Positions 1 to 7,803 of a stretch of 11,993 nt of DNA are shown in pieces; the first letter of the stretch is position 1; each line of letters begins with the position of its first letter. Below the pieces are notes generated by a model that saw nothing but the letters and a program-made list of their open reading frames with translations, ran no database searches and had not been told where the DNA came from. Source of the stretch: Pseudomonadota bacterium (lineage in GTDB: Bacteria > Pseudomonadota > Gammaproteobacteria > SZUA-229); the NCBI GenBank assembly GCA_015222915.1, contig JADFWE010000144.1:1-11993 (forward strand). Direction: 5' to 3'. The position numbers and the translations under genes are program-made.

Positions 1-903
1 GGCGTGGTGTTACGTTTTGGTAAACATGTAGAGACCACGCAGAAAGGTCTGCACTGGCATCTCCCTACACCCATAGAAAAAGTTATCAAAGTCGATATCA
101 CCAAGGTACACACTGTGCCATTGCGTGCCACCATGCTGACCCAGGATGAGAATATCGTCGATCTCGAAGGTTCTGTGCAATACCAGGTAGCGGATGCAAC
201 GGCTTATCTGTTCAGCGTACGCCACCCTGAGCTGGCATTGTCGCAGGCGACTGAGAGTGCGATACGCCAGAGTATCGGCCGTACCAAGATGGATTATGTC
301 ATCACCGAAGGCCGTGGTCAGATCGCGGTTCAGGTAAAAGACATCATACAGAAAATTATCGATAGTTACGGCACCGGCATGCATGTCATCAAAGTCAACA
401 TTCAGCATGCGCGCCCTCCCGAGCAGGTGAAAGATGCGTTTGATGATGTGACGCAGTCGCGAGAAGACGAAGAGCGCCTTAAGAATGAAGCGCAGACATA
501 TAGTAACGGCGTTATTCCTAAAGCACGTGGTCAGGCTGCTCGTATCCGCGAAGAGGCTGATGCTTACAAGAATGAAGTGGTGGCCAATTCTGAAGGTGAG
601 ACCAAACGTTTCACACAGTTACTGAAAGAGTACAAAAAAGCCCCGGAGATCACACGTGAGAGACTGTACCTGGACATGATGGAGTCTGTGCTGAACAACA
701 GCTCTAAAGTACTGGTCGATGTCAAAGGCAGCAATAACCTTATGTATCTGCCGCTGGATAAGCTGATGTCAAAGAGTGCCACGGACGAAGCATTGTCGAG
801 CAGCTTGAATAATGTTCAACAGCAGCAGCGCCTGGCCAATCAGCGAAAACTGACGAACCAGCGCAACCGAGTCAATAATCTGCGCAGCAGAGGTAATGAA
901 TAA
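1..903 (+). CDS. hflK: HflK, SPFH/band-7 subunit of the FtsH-modulating complex (5' end outside window)
   Basis: The frame is open from the first base, so the N-terminus (cytoplasmic tail and membrane anchor) is missing and only about 300 residues are visible. The fragment opens with a band-7 beta segment (G-V-V-L-R-F-G-K) followed by G-L-H-W-H-L-P-T-P, and continues through the SPFH domain into a charged helical region rich in E, R and A at about residues 150-215, the usual coiled coil of HflK. Then comes the family stretch around Y-L-P-L-D-K-L, and a polar tail rich in Gln, Asn and Arg. In E. coli HflK pairs with HflC in a large inner-membrane assembly that encloses FtsH and limits its access to membrane-protein substrates. 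Identification rests on this domain pattern and on hflC following immediately, with the stop and start sharing one base (TAATG), which suggests translational coupling. No frameshift is seen. Confidence 0.95.
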   Translation, partial: GVVLRFGKHVETTQKGLHWHLPTPIEKVIKVDITKVHTVPLRATMLTQDENIVDLEGSVQYQVADATAYLFSVRHPELALSQATESAIRQSIGRTKMDYVITEGRGQIAVQVKDIIQKIIDSYGTGMHVIKVNIQHARPPEQVKDAFDDVTQSREDEERLKNEAQTYSNGVIPKARGQAARIREEADAYKNEVVANSEGETKRFTQLLKEYKKAPEITRERLYLDMMESVLNNSSKVLVDVKGSNNLMYLPLDKLMSKSATDEALSSSLNNVQQQQRLANQRKLTNQRNRVNNLRSRGNE

Positions 904-1772
904 TGTCTATCAATATTCTTAAGTTTGGTGTTCCGGCACTTCTGCTGGCGTTGTGGCTGAGTGTTTTTACTGTCGATGAACGTGAAAATGCCATCCTGCT
1001 GAAATTCGGTGAGATCACCGGTTACGATTTCTCTCCTGGTCTGCACTTCAAGATTCCGCTGATCAATAACGTGATCAAGTTCGACCGCCGTATCCTGACC
1101 ATCGACCAGAAACCTGAGCGTTTCCTGACCCTCGAGAAAAAAGATCTGATCGTCGATTCCTATGTGAAGTGGCGTATCACCGATGTGGTGCAGTACTATA
1201 AGACGACAAAAGGTGATGAGAATCAGGCCGGACGTCTGTTGTACCAGAACATCAATAACGGTCTGCGTGACGAGTTCGGTAAGCGTACCGTACAGGAAGT
1301 AATCGCCGGTGACCGTACCGAGATCATGGGTATCATGACCGCGCAGGCATCAGAGAAAGCGAAAAAACTGGGTATCGAAGTGATCGACGTCCGCATCAAG
1401 AAGATCGATCTACCTGATCGTGTCAGTGAGTCGGTCTACAGTCGTATGCGTGCAGAGCGTGAGCGTGTCGCCAAAGAGTTCCGTTCACGCGGTGCTGAAG
1501 CAGCCGAACGTATCCGCGCCGATGCTGACAGGCAGAGCCGTATCATCCGTGCAGAAGCCTACCGTGATTCCGAGATCGACCGCGGTGAAGGTGATGCCAA
1601 AGCGACCGAGATCTATGCCAAGGCATATACCCAGGACCAGGAATTCTACAAGTTTTATCGCAGCTTAAATGCGTATAAATCGAATTTCTCCAGTTCTGAT
1701 GACGTCATCCTGCTGGAACCTGACTCTGACTACTTCCGTTACTTCAAGGACTCGTCAGGCAAGAAGAAATAA
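903..1772 (+). CDS. hflC: HflC, SPFH/band-7 partner of HflK
   Basis: This 289-residue protein has one N-terminal membrane helix (about residues 6-22), then the SPFH start V-D-E-R-E-N-A-I-L-L-K-F-G and G-L-H-F-K-I-P-L. The conserved segment I-K-K-I-D-L-P-D lies near residue 165. A long charged helix follows (R-M-R-A-E-R-E-R-V-A-K-E-F-R-S-R-G, then repeated A/E/R/D residues to about 245), which is the assembly coiled coil. It ends with a short lysine-rich tail. E. coli HflC is longer (334 residues, from memory); the shorter form is common elsewhere and nothing looks truncated. The ATG overlaps the hflK stop by one base, so the two subunits are probably made in step. With HflK it is expected to form the periplasm-facing cage that regulates FtsH proteolysis. 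Confidence 0.97.
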   Translation: MSINILKFGVPALLLALWLSVFTVDERENAILLKFGEITGYDFSPGLHFKIPLINNVIKFDRRILTIDQKPERFLTLEKKDLIVDSYVKWRITDVVQYYKTTKGDENQAGRLLYQNINNGLRDEFGKRTVQEVIAGDRTEIMGIMTAQASEKAKKLGIEVIDVRIKKIDLPDRVSESVYSRMRAERERVAKEFRSRGAEAAERIRADADRQSRIIRAEAYRDSEIDRGEGDAKATEIYAKAYTQDQEFYKFYRSLNAYKSNFSSSDDVILLEPDSDYFRYFKDSSGKKK

Positions 1773-1775
1773 GCG

Positions 1776-1961
1776 ATGTGGGAGAGTATTATCCCGGCAC
1801 TTGCCCTGGTGCTAGTGTTTGAAGGTATGCTGCCTTTCATGAGCCCGGAAAAGTGGCGGCAGGCGATGTCGCAGGCAGCGCAGCTGCCGGATAACGTACT
1901 GCGGGGCATGGGGTTTTTCAGCATGCTGGCGGGTGTGGTCATCCTTTATCTGGCGCACTAG
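1776..1961 (+). CDS. yjeT: DUF2065 family small inner-membrane protein (YjeT-like)
   Basis: This 61-residue protein has two hydrophobic stretches, about residues 5-20 (I-P-A-L-A-L-V-L-V-F-E-G) and 43-59 (G-M-G-F-F-S-M-L-A-G-V-V-I-L-Y-L). They are separated by a short polar loop containing P-E-K-W-R and L-P-D-N-V-L-R. The pattern of A-L-A-L-V-L-V-x-E-G, then P-x-x-W, then L-P-D-N-x-L-R and a second helix matches E. coli YjeT (DUF2065), which also sits directly after hflC. The start codon is only 3 bases beyond the hflC stop, so it is almost certainly co-transcribed. Its biochemical role is not known to me. The position suggests a link with the HflKC membrane complex, but that is inference from neighbourhood only. 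Confidence 0.9.
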   Translation: MWESIIPALALVLVFEGMLPFMSPEKWRQAMSQAAQLPDNVLRGMGFFSMLAGVVILYLAH

Positions 1962-1998
1962 GTAGACCCTGTAACCGGTCCTATTAAGTAATCATTTT

Positions 1999-3195
1999 AT
2001 GACAACAAAAAAACACTGGATATTGCCTGAAGGTATCGAAGAAGTGCTGCCCGAACAGGCGGCACGCTTCGAAGCGATGCGCCGTTTGTTGCTCGACCTG
2101 TATGCCAGCTGGGGATACGAGCTGGTGATGCCGCCGACTCTGGACTTTATCGAGTCACTGCTTACCGGTACCGGTCATGATCTTGATCTGCAGACCTTCA
2201 AGCTGGTCGATCAGTTATCGGGCCGTACCCTGGGTCTGCGCGCAGATATGACACCGCAGGTGGCACGTATCGAAGCGCATCAGCTGCGACGCGATGTGCC
2301 AACACGGTTATGTTACATCGGCACCGTGTTACGTACCCGTCCTGAATCTATCGGTGACAGCCGCAGTCCGCTGCAGGTCGGTGCCGAGTTATACGGCCAT
2401 GCCGGTGTCGAGTCAGAGGTCGAGATCATCGGCCTGATGTTACAGACCTTTGCGGCCATGGAGATCGATGATATCTACCTGGATCTGGGTAATGTCGATA
2501 TCTACCGTGGTCTGGCGAAACAGGCTGGCTTATCAGCAGAAGTCGAAGGCCAGCTGTTCGAGATGCTTCAGCGTAAGGCGGTTACCGAGATCGATAGCCT
2601 GTTAAGCAGTCTGGATATCGCGGTCGATATGAAGGCCATGCTGGCCGGTCTGTCATCATTGAATGGTGACAGTTCTGTATTCGATAAAGCCAGAACACTA
2701 CTGGCTGACGCTGACAGTTCCGTTAAACAGGCGATAGACTATCTCGAGAAAACAGCCGAGTTGATGGAGCAGAGATTTGGCCTGGTCAAGATTAACTTCG
2801 ATCTGGCAGAACTGCACGGTTATCACTACAAGACCGGTGTCGTGTTCGCGGCCTTTGTCCCTCAGCTGGGGCAGGCGATAGCACGCGGCGGTCGTTATGA
2901 TGATATCGGTGAGGTGTTCGGCCGGGCCACGGCGGCCACCGGTTTCAGTACCGATCTGAAAGTGCTGAATCGACTATCTGCAAAGCAGTTTAGCGTACGG
3001 GATAAAATATTTGCACCGCTTGAAGCCGACCAGAACGTGGTCGCAGAGCTGCGCGCAGCCGGGGAGATTGTTATCGAACAGCTACCGGGGCAGGGCGCTG
3101 ATGTGCAGGATACTGCTGTCCAGGACGCCGCATCAATGGGCTGTAATAAGAGTCTTTGTCTGATCGATGGACGATGGACTGTTAAGGACCAGTAA
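1999..3195 (+). CDS. hisZ: HisZ, ATP phosphoribosyltransferase regulatory subunit
   Basis: This 398-residue cytoplasmic paralogue of histidyl-tRNA synthetase lacks aminoacylation activity and acts as the regulatory partner of short-form HisG, which joins ATP and PRPP in the first step of histidine synthesis. The class II synthetase fold is visible: the N-terminal W-I-L-P-E-G-I-E-E-V-L-P, then L-R-A-D-M-T-P-Q-V-A-R near residues 77-87. The motif-2 region follows (L-C-Y-I-G-T-V-L-R-T-R-P), then G-A-E-L-Y-G, and late A-R-G-G-R-Y-D-D-I-G-E-V-F-G-R around residues 295-310. Length, this sequence style and the position before purA favour HisZ over HisS. The implied partner, a short-form HisG, is not in the window. 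Upstream spacing to yjeT is 37 bases, and no strong Shine-Dalgarno sequence precedes the ATG. Confidence 0.95.
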   Translation: MTTKKHWILPEGIEEVLPEQAARFEAMRRLLLDLYASWGYELVMPPTLDFIESLLTGTGHDLDLQTFKLVDQLSGRTLGLRADMTPQVARIEAHQLRRDVPTRLCYIGTVLRTRPESIGDSRSPLQVGAELYGHAGVESEVEIIGLMLQTFAAMEIDDIYLDLGNVDIYRGLAKQAGLSAEVEGQLFEMLQRKAVTEIDSLLSSLDIAVDMKAMLAGLSSLNGDSSVFDKARTLLADADSSVKQAIDYLEKTAELMEQRFGLVKINFDLAELHGYHYKTGVVFAAFVPQLGQAIARGGRYDDIGEVFGRATAATGFSTDLKVLNRLSAKQFSVRDKIFAPLEADQNVVAELRAAGEIVIEQLPGQGADVQDTAVQDAASMGCNKSLCLIDGRWTVKDQ

Positions 3196-3207
3196 GGAAA
3201 GGACCAG
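3184..3207 (+). repeat. short direct repeat across the hisZ stop codon
   Basis: The 9-base word AAGGACCAG occurs at 3184-3192 (the last hisZ codons) and again at 3199-3207, just after the stop, 15 bases apart start to start. It looks like a small local duplication. No function is implied. Confidence 0.35.
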
Positions 3208-3218
3208 GATTATTTTTT

Positions 3219-3298
3219 CCGCAGATGAACACAGATGAAGGCAAATAAAAATTCAGCTACAGGTTTTTTTATTTGCCTTCATCTGCGTGTATCAGCGG
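3219..3298. repeat. large palindromic intergenic repeat (CCGCAGATGAA type)
   Basis: Two 33-base arms (3219-3251 and 3266-3298) are inverted copies matching at 29 of 33 positions, with the inner 20 positions matching without a break. They flank a 14-base centre. Within the left arm a 10-base unit is repeated in tandem: CGCAGATGAA (3220-3229), CACAGATGAA (3230-3239) and a diverged GGCAAATAAA (3240-3249). RNA from either strand could form a long hairpin. The sequence style (CCGCAGATGAACACAGATGAA) resembles dispersed intergenic palindromes I recall from other bacterial genomes; copy number cannot be judged from this window. Lying between hisZ and purA, it may attenuate read-through or stabilise mRNA ends. 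It is not a classic terminator, because no clear T-run follows the right arm. Confidence 0.75.
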
Positions 3299-3356
3299 AT
3301 GAGTTTTTATGCTTTTAATACGAGCTTAAAAAGTTTATTCATTCATATAAAAGTTT

Positions 3357-4678
<1,322 letters not shown>

Positions 4679-4727
4679 TGATCAAAGAGAACCGCGTGTA
4701 TTATAAATCTCGATATTTTGAACTTTC

Positions 4728-4780
4728 TTAATTATTACGGCACAAATCGGTATCTTCAGCGTATTATCCGTAATGATTGA
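4728..4780. promoter_or_regulatory. imperfect dyad upstream of the copper operon
   Basis: The segment at 4728-4740 (TTAATTATTACGG) and the one at 4768-4780 (CCGTAATGATTGA) form a 13-base inverted repeat whose only departures are two G-T pairs, around a 27-base centre. It lies 50-100 bases before the first gene of the metal block. It could be a weak hairpin ending the purA transcript or an operator dyad for a metal regulator. It resembles no operator I recognise, and the arms are A/T-rich. Confidence 0.3.
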
Positions 4781-4790
4781 CGCCTGATGT

Positions 4791-4819
4791 TTGAATAGGA
4801 ACAAAAAAAGAGCTATACC
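4791..4819 (+). promoter_or_regulatory. possible sigma-70-type promoter for the copper operon
   Basis: TTGAAT (4791-4796) and TATACC (4814-4819) are separated by exactly 17 bases, each matching four of six consensus positions. Transcription would then begin close to 4826, at the GTG start itself, giving a leaderless or near-leaderless message. This is only a weak match. Copper-responsive promoters of the MerR class usually have a longer spacer containing a dyad, which is not seen here. Confidence 0.2.
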
Positions 4820-4825
4820 TGTACT

Positions 4826-5245
4826 GTGGATATCAAACACAACAAGCTGTTGCACTTCGTACTCATCATGTTATTGATGTTTGCACCGTTGCGCAGTGTG
4901 TTTGCCATGCAGTTGATGGCCTGCGACATGGATACGTCGTCGATGGCCACCGTTCAATCTCCTGCTGTAAAGGTTCTATCTTCAGAACATTGCCGGCATA
5001 TGCAAGGCGCTGAAGCTACTGATACGGTGTCCTCGAACGGTCATCAGGTGAATCGCTGCTGCGATGATATCAGCAGTGCCTGTATGGCTGATTGCCATTT
5101 CTCTGCGCCCCTCTCTCTGTATCTTCAGCAGGTTGAATATCTACCCGTACTGCTGAAGACCGAAACATTTGAAAATGTTGCAAACGCACTGATCGTGCGT
5201 GAGCTTACGCCGCCTTCAAGACCCCCTGCATCTCTCTATAGTTAA
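4826..5245 (+). CDS. small secreted Cys/Met/His-rich protein, CopL-like, probable periplasmic metal binder
   Basis: This 139-residue protein starts at GTG, the only usable start before an in-frame stop at 4796-4798. A signal peptide is clear: K-H-N-K, then a hydrophobic core (about 8-22), with likely cleavage after V-F-A (residue 27). The predicted mature part holds six cysteines (33, 56, 78, 79, 86, 90), four histidines (55, 58, 73, 91) and many methionines, mostly clustered in M-Q-L-M-A-C-D-M-D, E-H-C-R-H-M and C-C-D-D-I-S-S-A-C-M-A-D-C-H. The end, L-T-P-P-S-R-P-P-A, is a tail I associate with small proteins encoded before copper or heavy-metal efflux genes (CopL and DUF2946-type proteins). 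A periplasmic copper-binding or sensing role is inferred from composition and from the Cus-type genes that follow; I cannot name a defined family with certainty. The best ribosome-binding candidate (AAAGAG, 4807-4812) is weak and rather far from the start. Confidence 0.75.
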   Translation: MDIKHNKLLHFVLIMLLMFAPLRSVFAMQLMACDMDTSSMATVQSPAVKVLSSEHCRHMQGAEATDTVSSNGHQVNRCCDDISSACMADCHFSAPLSLYLQQVEYLPVLLKTETFENVANALIVRELTPPSRPPASLYS

Positions 5246-5260
5246 TTCGTTTATTTATCA

Positions 5261-5292
5261 GGTCTGGTCTGTTTCGTTGTTTCGACCAGGCC
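5261..5292 (+). promoter_or_regulatory. stem-loop between the CopL-like gene and cusC
   Basis: GGTCTGGTC (5261-5269) pairs with GACCAGGCC (5284-5292) as a 9-pair stem with one G-U, around a 14-base loop. No run of T follows (TTAATAAC), so it is a poor intrinsic terminator. It may be a partial attenuator or an mRNA processing or stability element separating the abundant small protein from the efflux genes; that role is inference. Confidence 0.5.
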
Positions 5293-5312
5293 TTAATAAC
5301 AGCTTTAATTAT

Positions 5313-5316
5313 GGAG
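5313..5316 (+). promoter_or_regulatory. ribosome binding site that decides the cusC start
   Basis: GGAG ends 6 bases before the ATG at 5323. The earlier in-frame ATG at 5311 overlaps this motif and has no Shine-Dalgarno sequence of its own, and the ATG at 5317 abuts it. This favours 5323 as the start. Confidence 0.65.
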
Positions 5317-5322
5317 ATGGCC

Positions 5323-6615
5323 ATGTGTCGTTCATCTTTGCCCCGTTCGAAATTCTCTGGTGTGGTTTTTTTACGGGCTTTTATCTTTCTTTCCGTACTG
5401 CCTGTCGGTAACGCCCTGGCGCTGACTCTAAATCAGGCTGAACAGCTAGCCATACAGTCTGATCCTTTGATCGAAAGTCTGAAAGCTACGTCACGATCTT
5501 TTGAAGAAGAATCGTTTGCTTCAGATACATTGCCTGACCCCAGGCTGCGTTTCGGTGCAGTCAATGTGCCAGTCGACACTTTTGACCTGGATCAGGAAAA
5601 CATGACCCAGCTCAAGGTGGGCATACAGCAGGATTTTCCGGCGGGTGATACGCTGGAATTAAAGTCAGAGCAATCGAAGTATCTGTCACGTTCGGCACTG
5701 GCGCTGGCCAGCGATGCCGAGTTGAAGATCCTGCGCGACGTTCGTGAAACCTATCTCAACCTGTATTATGAGACGTCGGCACATCAGATCATCCTCGAGA
5801 CCAAGGGCCTGTTTTCAGATCTGGTCACTATCACCGAATCGATCTATGCGGCAGGTAGAGCCAGTCAGCAGGATGTCGTGTTGGCGAACCTTGAACTGGC
5901 ACGACTGGATGATCGAATAACAAAGATCCAGGCTATGGAAGAAGGCTATCGTTCGACGCTGTCGCAATGGATAGGCGATCCCGCATGGAATTCCCTCAGC
6001 CTCGAATTTCCTGAGCTGCCGGCTCTGCCTGAGAATGTTGACCTGAACGAGATCATTCCACAGCACCCTCTAATCCGTTCTGAAAGTGCAAAAGTTGATG
6101 CCAGTCGACAGATGATCGAGATGGCGAAACAGGAATATAAGCCGGGTTTCAGCGCTACCCTCGATTATGGTTACCGTTCAGGAACGAACAATGATGGTTC
6201 TGACCGGGCGGATTTTGTAACAGCACTGGTGAGCATGGATATTCCGCTGTTTACCGAAAACCGGCAGGATAAAAAAGTATCGGCGAGGGTACATAAAACA
6301 GCTGCTGCTCAGCATTCAAAAGATGACAAGATCCGATTCCTGAAACAGTACTACGATAAAAATCAGTACCTGTGGCAGCGACTCGGGCAACGGGAAAAAC
6401 TGTATAGCAACAGTATCCTCATCTCAGCAAAGAATAACACCACGACGGCTTTAACTGCCTATCAGAGTGGCGTGTCAGAATTTAATACGCTGATGCGCGC
6501 CGAAATAACCGAACTGGATATCCGTCTCGAAGATCTGCGGGTGCGTGTTGATCGCGCCGCTACACAGGCGAGACTGCTCTACATTACCGGAGATGCTAAC
6601 AATGAAACAAAATAA
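5323..6615 (+). CDS. cusC: CusC-like outer-membrane channel of a heavy-metal RND efflux system (TolC family)
   Basis: From the ATG at 5323 this is 430 residues; an upstream in-frame ATG at 5311 would add four. A basic N-terminus (R-S-S-L-P-R-S-K) and hydrophobic core end in G-N-A-L-A, a signal peptidase I type site. There is no lipobox, unlike E. coli CusC, which I recall as a lipoprotein. The mature part begins L-T-L-N-Q-A-E-Q-L-A, a usual start for the outer-membrane efflux repeat. It has two long helical repeats, broken by strand-like stretches near F-G-A-V-N-V-P and G-Y-R-S-G-T-N-N-D-G, the second followed by M-D-I-P-L-F-T-E-N-R-Q-D, as in metal-type TolC relatives. It should trimerise and carry ions across the outer membrane. 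The last 14 bases overlap cusB. The cus rather than czc name is inferred from the metal residues of its CusA and CusB partners. Confidence 0.85.
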   Translation: MCRSSLPRSKFSGVVFLRAFIFLSVLPVGNALALTLNQAEQLAIQSDPLIESLKATSRSFEEESFASDTLPDPRLRFGAVNVPVDTFDLDQENMTQLKVGIQQDFPAGDTLELKSEQSKYLSRSALALASDAELKILRDVRETYLNLYYETSAHQIILETKGLFSDLVTITESIYAAGRASQQDVVLANLELARLDDRITKIQAMEEGYRSTLSQWIGDPAWNSLSLEFPELPALPENVDLNEIIPQHPLIRSESAKVDASRQMIEMAKQEYKPGFSATLDYGYRSGTNNDGSDRADFVTALVSMDIPLFTENRQDKKVSARVHKTAAAQHSKDDKIRFLKQYYDKNQYLWQRLGQREKLYSNSILISAKNNTTTALTAYQSGVSEFNTLMRAEITELDIRLEDLRVRVDRAATQARLLYITGDANNETK

Positions 6616-7801
6616 AATTATCGCCTCTGTGGCTGTCGTGGTGTTGGCCGGTTATCTCGTACTGGGTAATGCGGGTACGGTCGTTGCCGGAGAAGACAAG
6701 GAGATACTCTACTGGGTCGCGCCGATGGATCCGAACTACCGTCGCGACAGACCGGGTAAATCACCGATGGGTATGGACCTTATCCCTTTCTATGCGGGTG
6801 ATGATGTCAGCAGCAGTACGGTAACCATATCACCGACCGTGGTGCAGAACCTCGGGGTTCGTACGGCTAAGGCTGACAAAACACGCTTATGGCGTGACAT
6901 CGATACGGTCGGTTATGTCGATTACGATGAATCAAAAGTCAGTCATATCCATCTGCGTACCGAGGGCTGGATAGAAAAACTGACGGTAGAGTCAGAAGGT
7001 GAGCGGGTTAAAAAAGGTGAGTTCCTGTTTGATGTATATTCTCCCTTACTTGTCAGTGCACAGGAAGAACTGGTGACGGCAATCGCCACCGGAAATAAAA
7101 ACCTGATCGCTGCATCAAAAGAACGTCTGTCGGCACTGGGTATCTCCAGTAAGCAGATTCGCAAGCTGGAAAAGAACCGCAAGGTAAAACAGATCATCTC
7201 TGTTTACGCACCACAGGATGGAGTGGTTGCAAAATTTCCTGTTCGTGACGGCATGTTCGTGAACCCGTCAAAAAGTGTCATGACGCTGGCAGATCTGTCG
7301 AGTGTCTGGCTGTTAGCCGAAGTATTCGAGCGTCAGGCAGAATGGGTCAAAGTCGGGCAGCCTGCCGAGGTAAGGCTGTCCTATATTCCAGGTCGTGTAT
7401 GGCAGGGCAAGGTCGAATACATCTACCCGACTCTTGATCCTAAAACACGCACCTTAAAAGTTCGTCTGCGTTTTGAAAATCCTGATGAAAAACTCAAGCC
7501 GAACATGTACGCCAATGTGAAAATATTTGGTGGTGCCAAACGGGACACTATCGTCATCCCACTTGAAGCGTTGATCCGTACCGGCCGTGAAGAACGGGTG
7601 ATCATCGCGCTGGGTGAGGGACGTTTCGAAGCGCGCAATGTAAAGGCCGGTATCGAGAGTGGCGATTTTGTCGAGATACTTGAAGGTCTTGATGAAGATG
7701 AAGATGTCGTAACATCGGCTCAATTCCTGATCGACTCGGAAGCCAGTATGCGCGCCAGCCTTAACCGTATGGCTGAGCCGAAAAAAGAAGGAGATGAGTA
7801 A
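6602..7801 (+). CDS. cusB: CusB-like periplasmic adaptor of the Cu(I)/Ag(I) efflux pump
   Basis: This 399-residue membrane-fusion protein has an N-terminal hydrophobic segment (6-22). A heavy-metal-binding segment follows, [10 protein letters not shown] and then [11 protein letters not shown] (37-62). Its Met42, Met56 and Met58 fall where I recall the three copper-binding methionines of E. coli CusB, although the spacing after the first is one residue shorter. Next come the first lipoyl half (about 115-150), a helical hairpin (145-195), the second lipoyl half with A-P-Q-D-G-V-V (about 200-230), a beta-barrel, and a membrane-proximal domain ending with F-L-I-D-S-E-A. It bridges CusA and CusC and should pass ions to the pump. 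The ATG at 6602 is chosen because GGAG at 6589-6592 is 9 bases before it and the signal-like segment starts there. The frame is open further upstream (ATG at 6545), but that part encodes the end of cusC in another frame. Confidence 0.9.
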   Translation: MKQNKIIASVAVVVLAGYLVLGNAGTVVAGEDKEILYWVAPMDPNYRRDRPGKSPMGMDLIPFYAGDDVSSSTVTISPTVVQNLGVRTAKADKTRLWRDIDTVGYVDYDESKVSHIHLRTEGWIEKLTVESEGERVKKGEFLFDVYSPLLVSAQEELVTAIATGNKNLIAASKERLSALGISSKQIRKLEKNRKVKQIISVYAPQDGVVAKFPVRDGMFVNPSKSVMTLADLSSVWLLAEVFERQAEWVKVGQPAEVRLSYIPGRVWQGKVEYIYPTLDPKTRTLKVRLRFENPDEKLKPNMYANVKIFGGAKRDTIVIPLEALIRTGREERVIIALGEGRFEARNVKAGIESGDFVEILEGLDEDEDVVTSAQFLIDSEASMRASLNRMAEPKKEGDE

Positions 7802-7803
7802 TC

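Noticed and set aside
4679..4825. CueR/MerR-type copper operator before the metal operon
   Set aside because: I looked for the usual ACCTTCC...GGAAGGT dyad within a long promoter spacer and did not find it on either strand.
6545..6601. Upstream extension of cusB by 19 residues from the ATG at 6545
   Set aside because: The bases already encode the C-terminus of cusC in another frame, the extra residues do not look like a signal peptide, and the ATG at 6602 has GGAG at good spacing.
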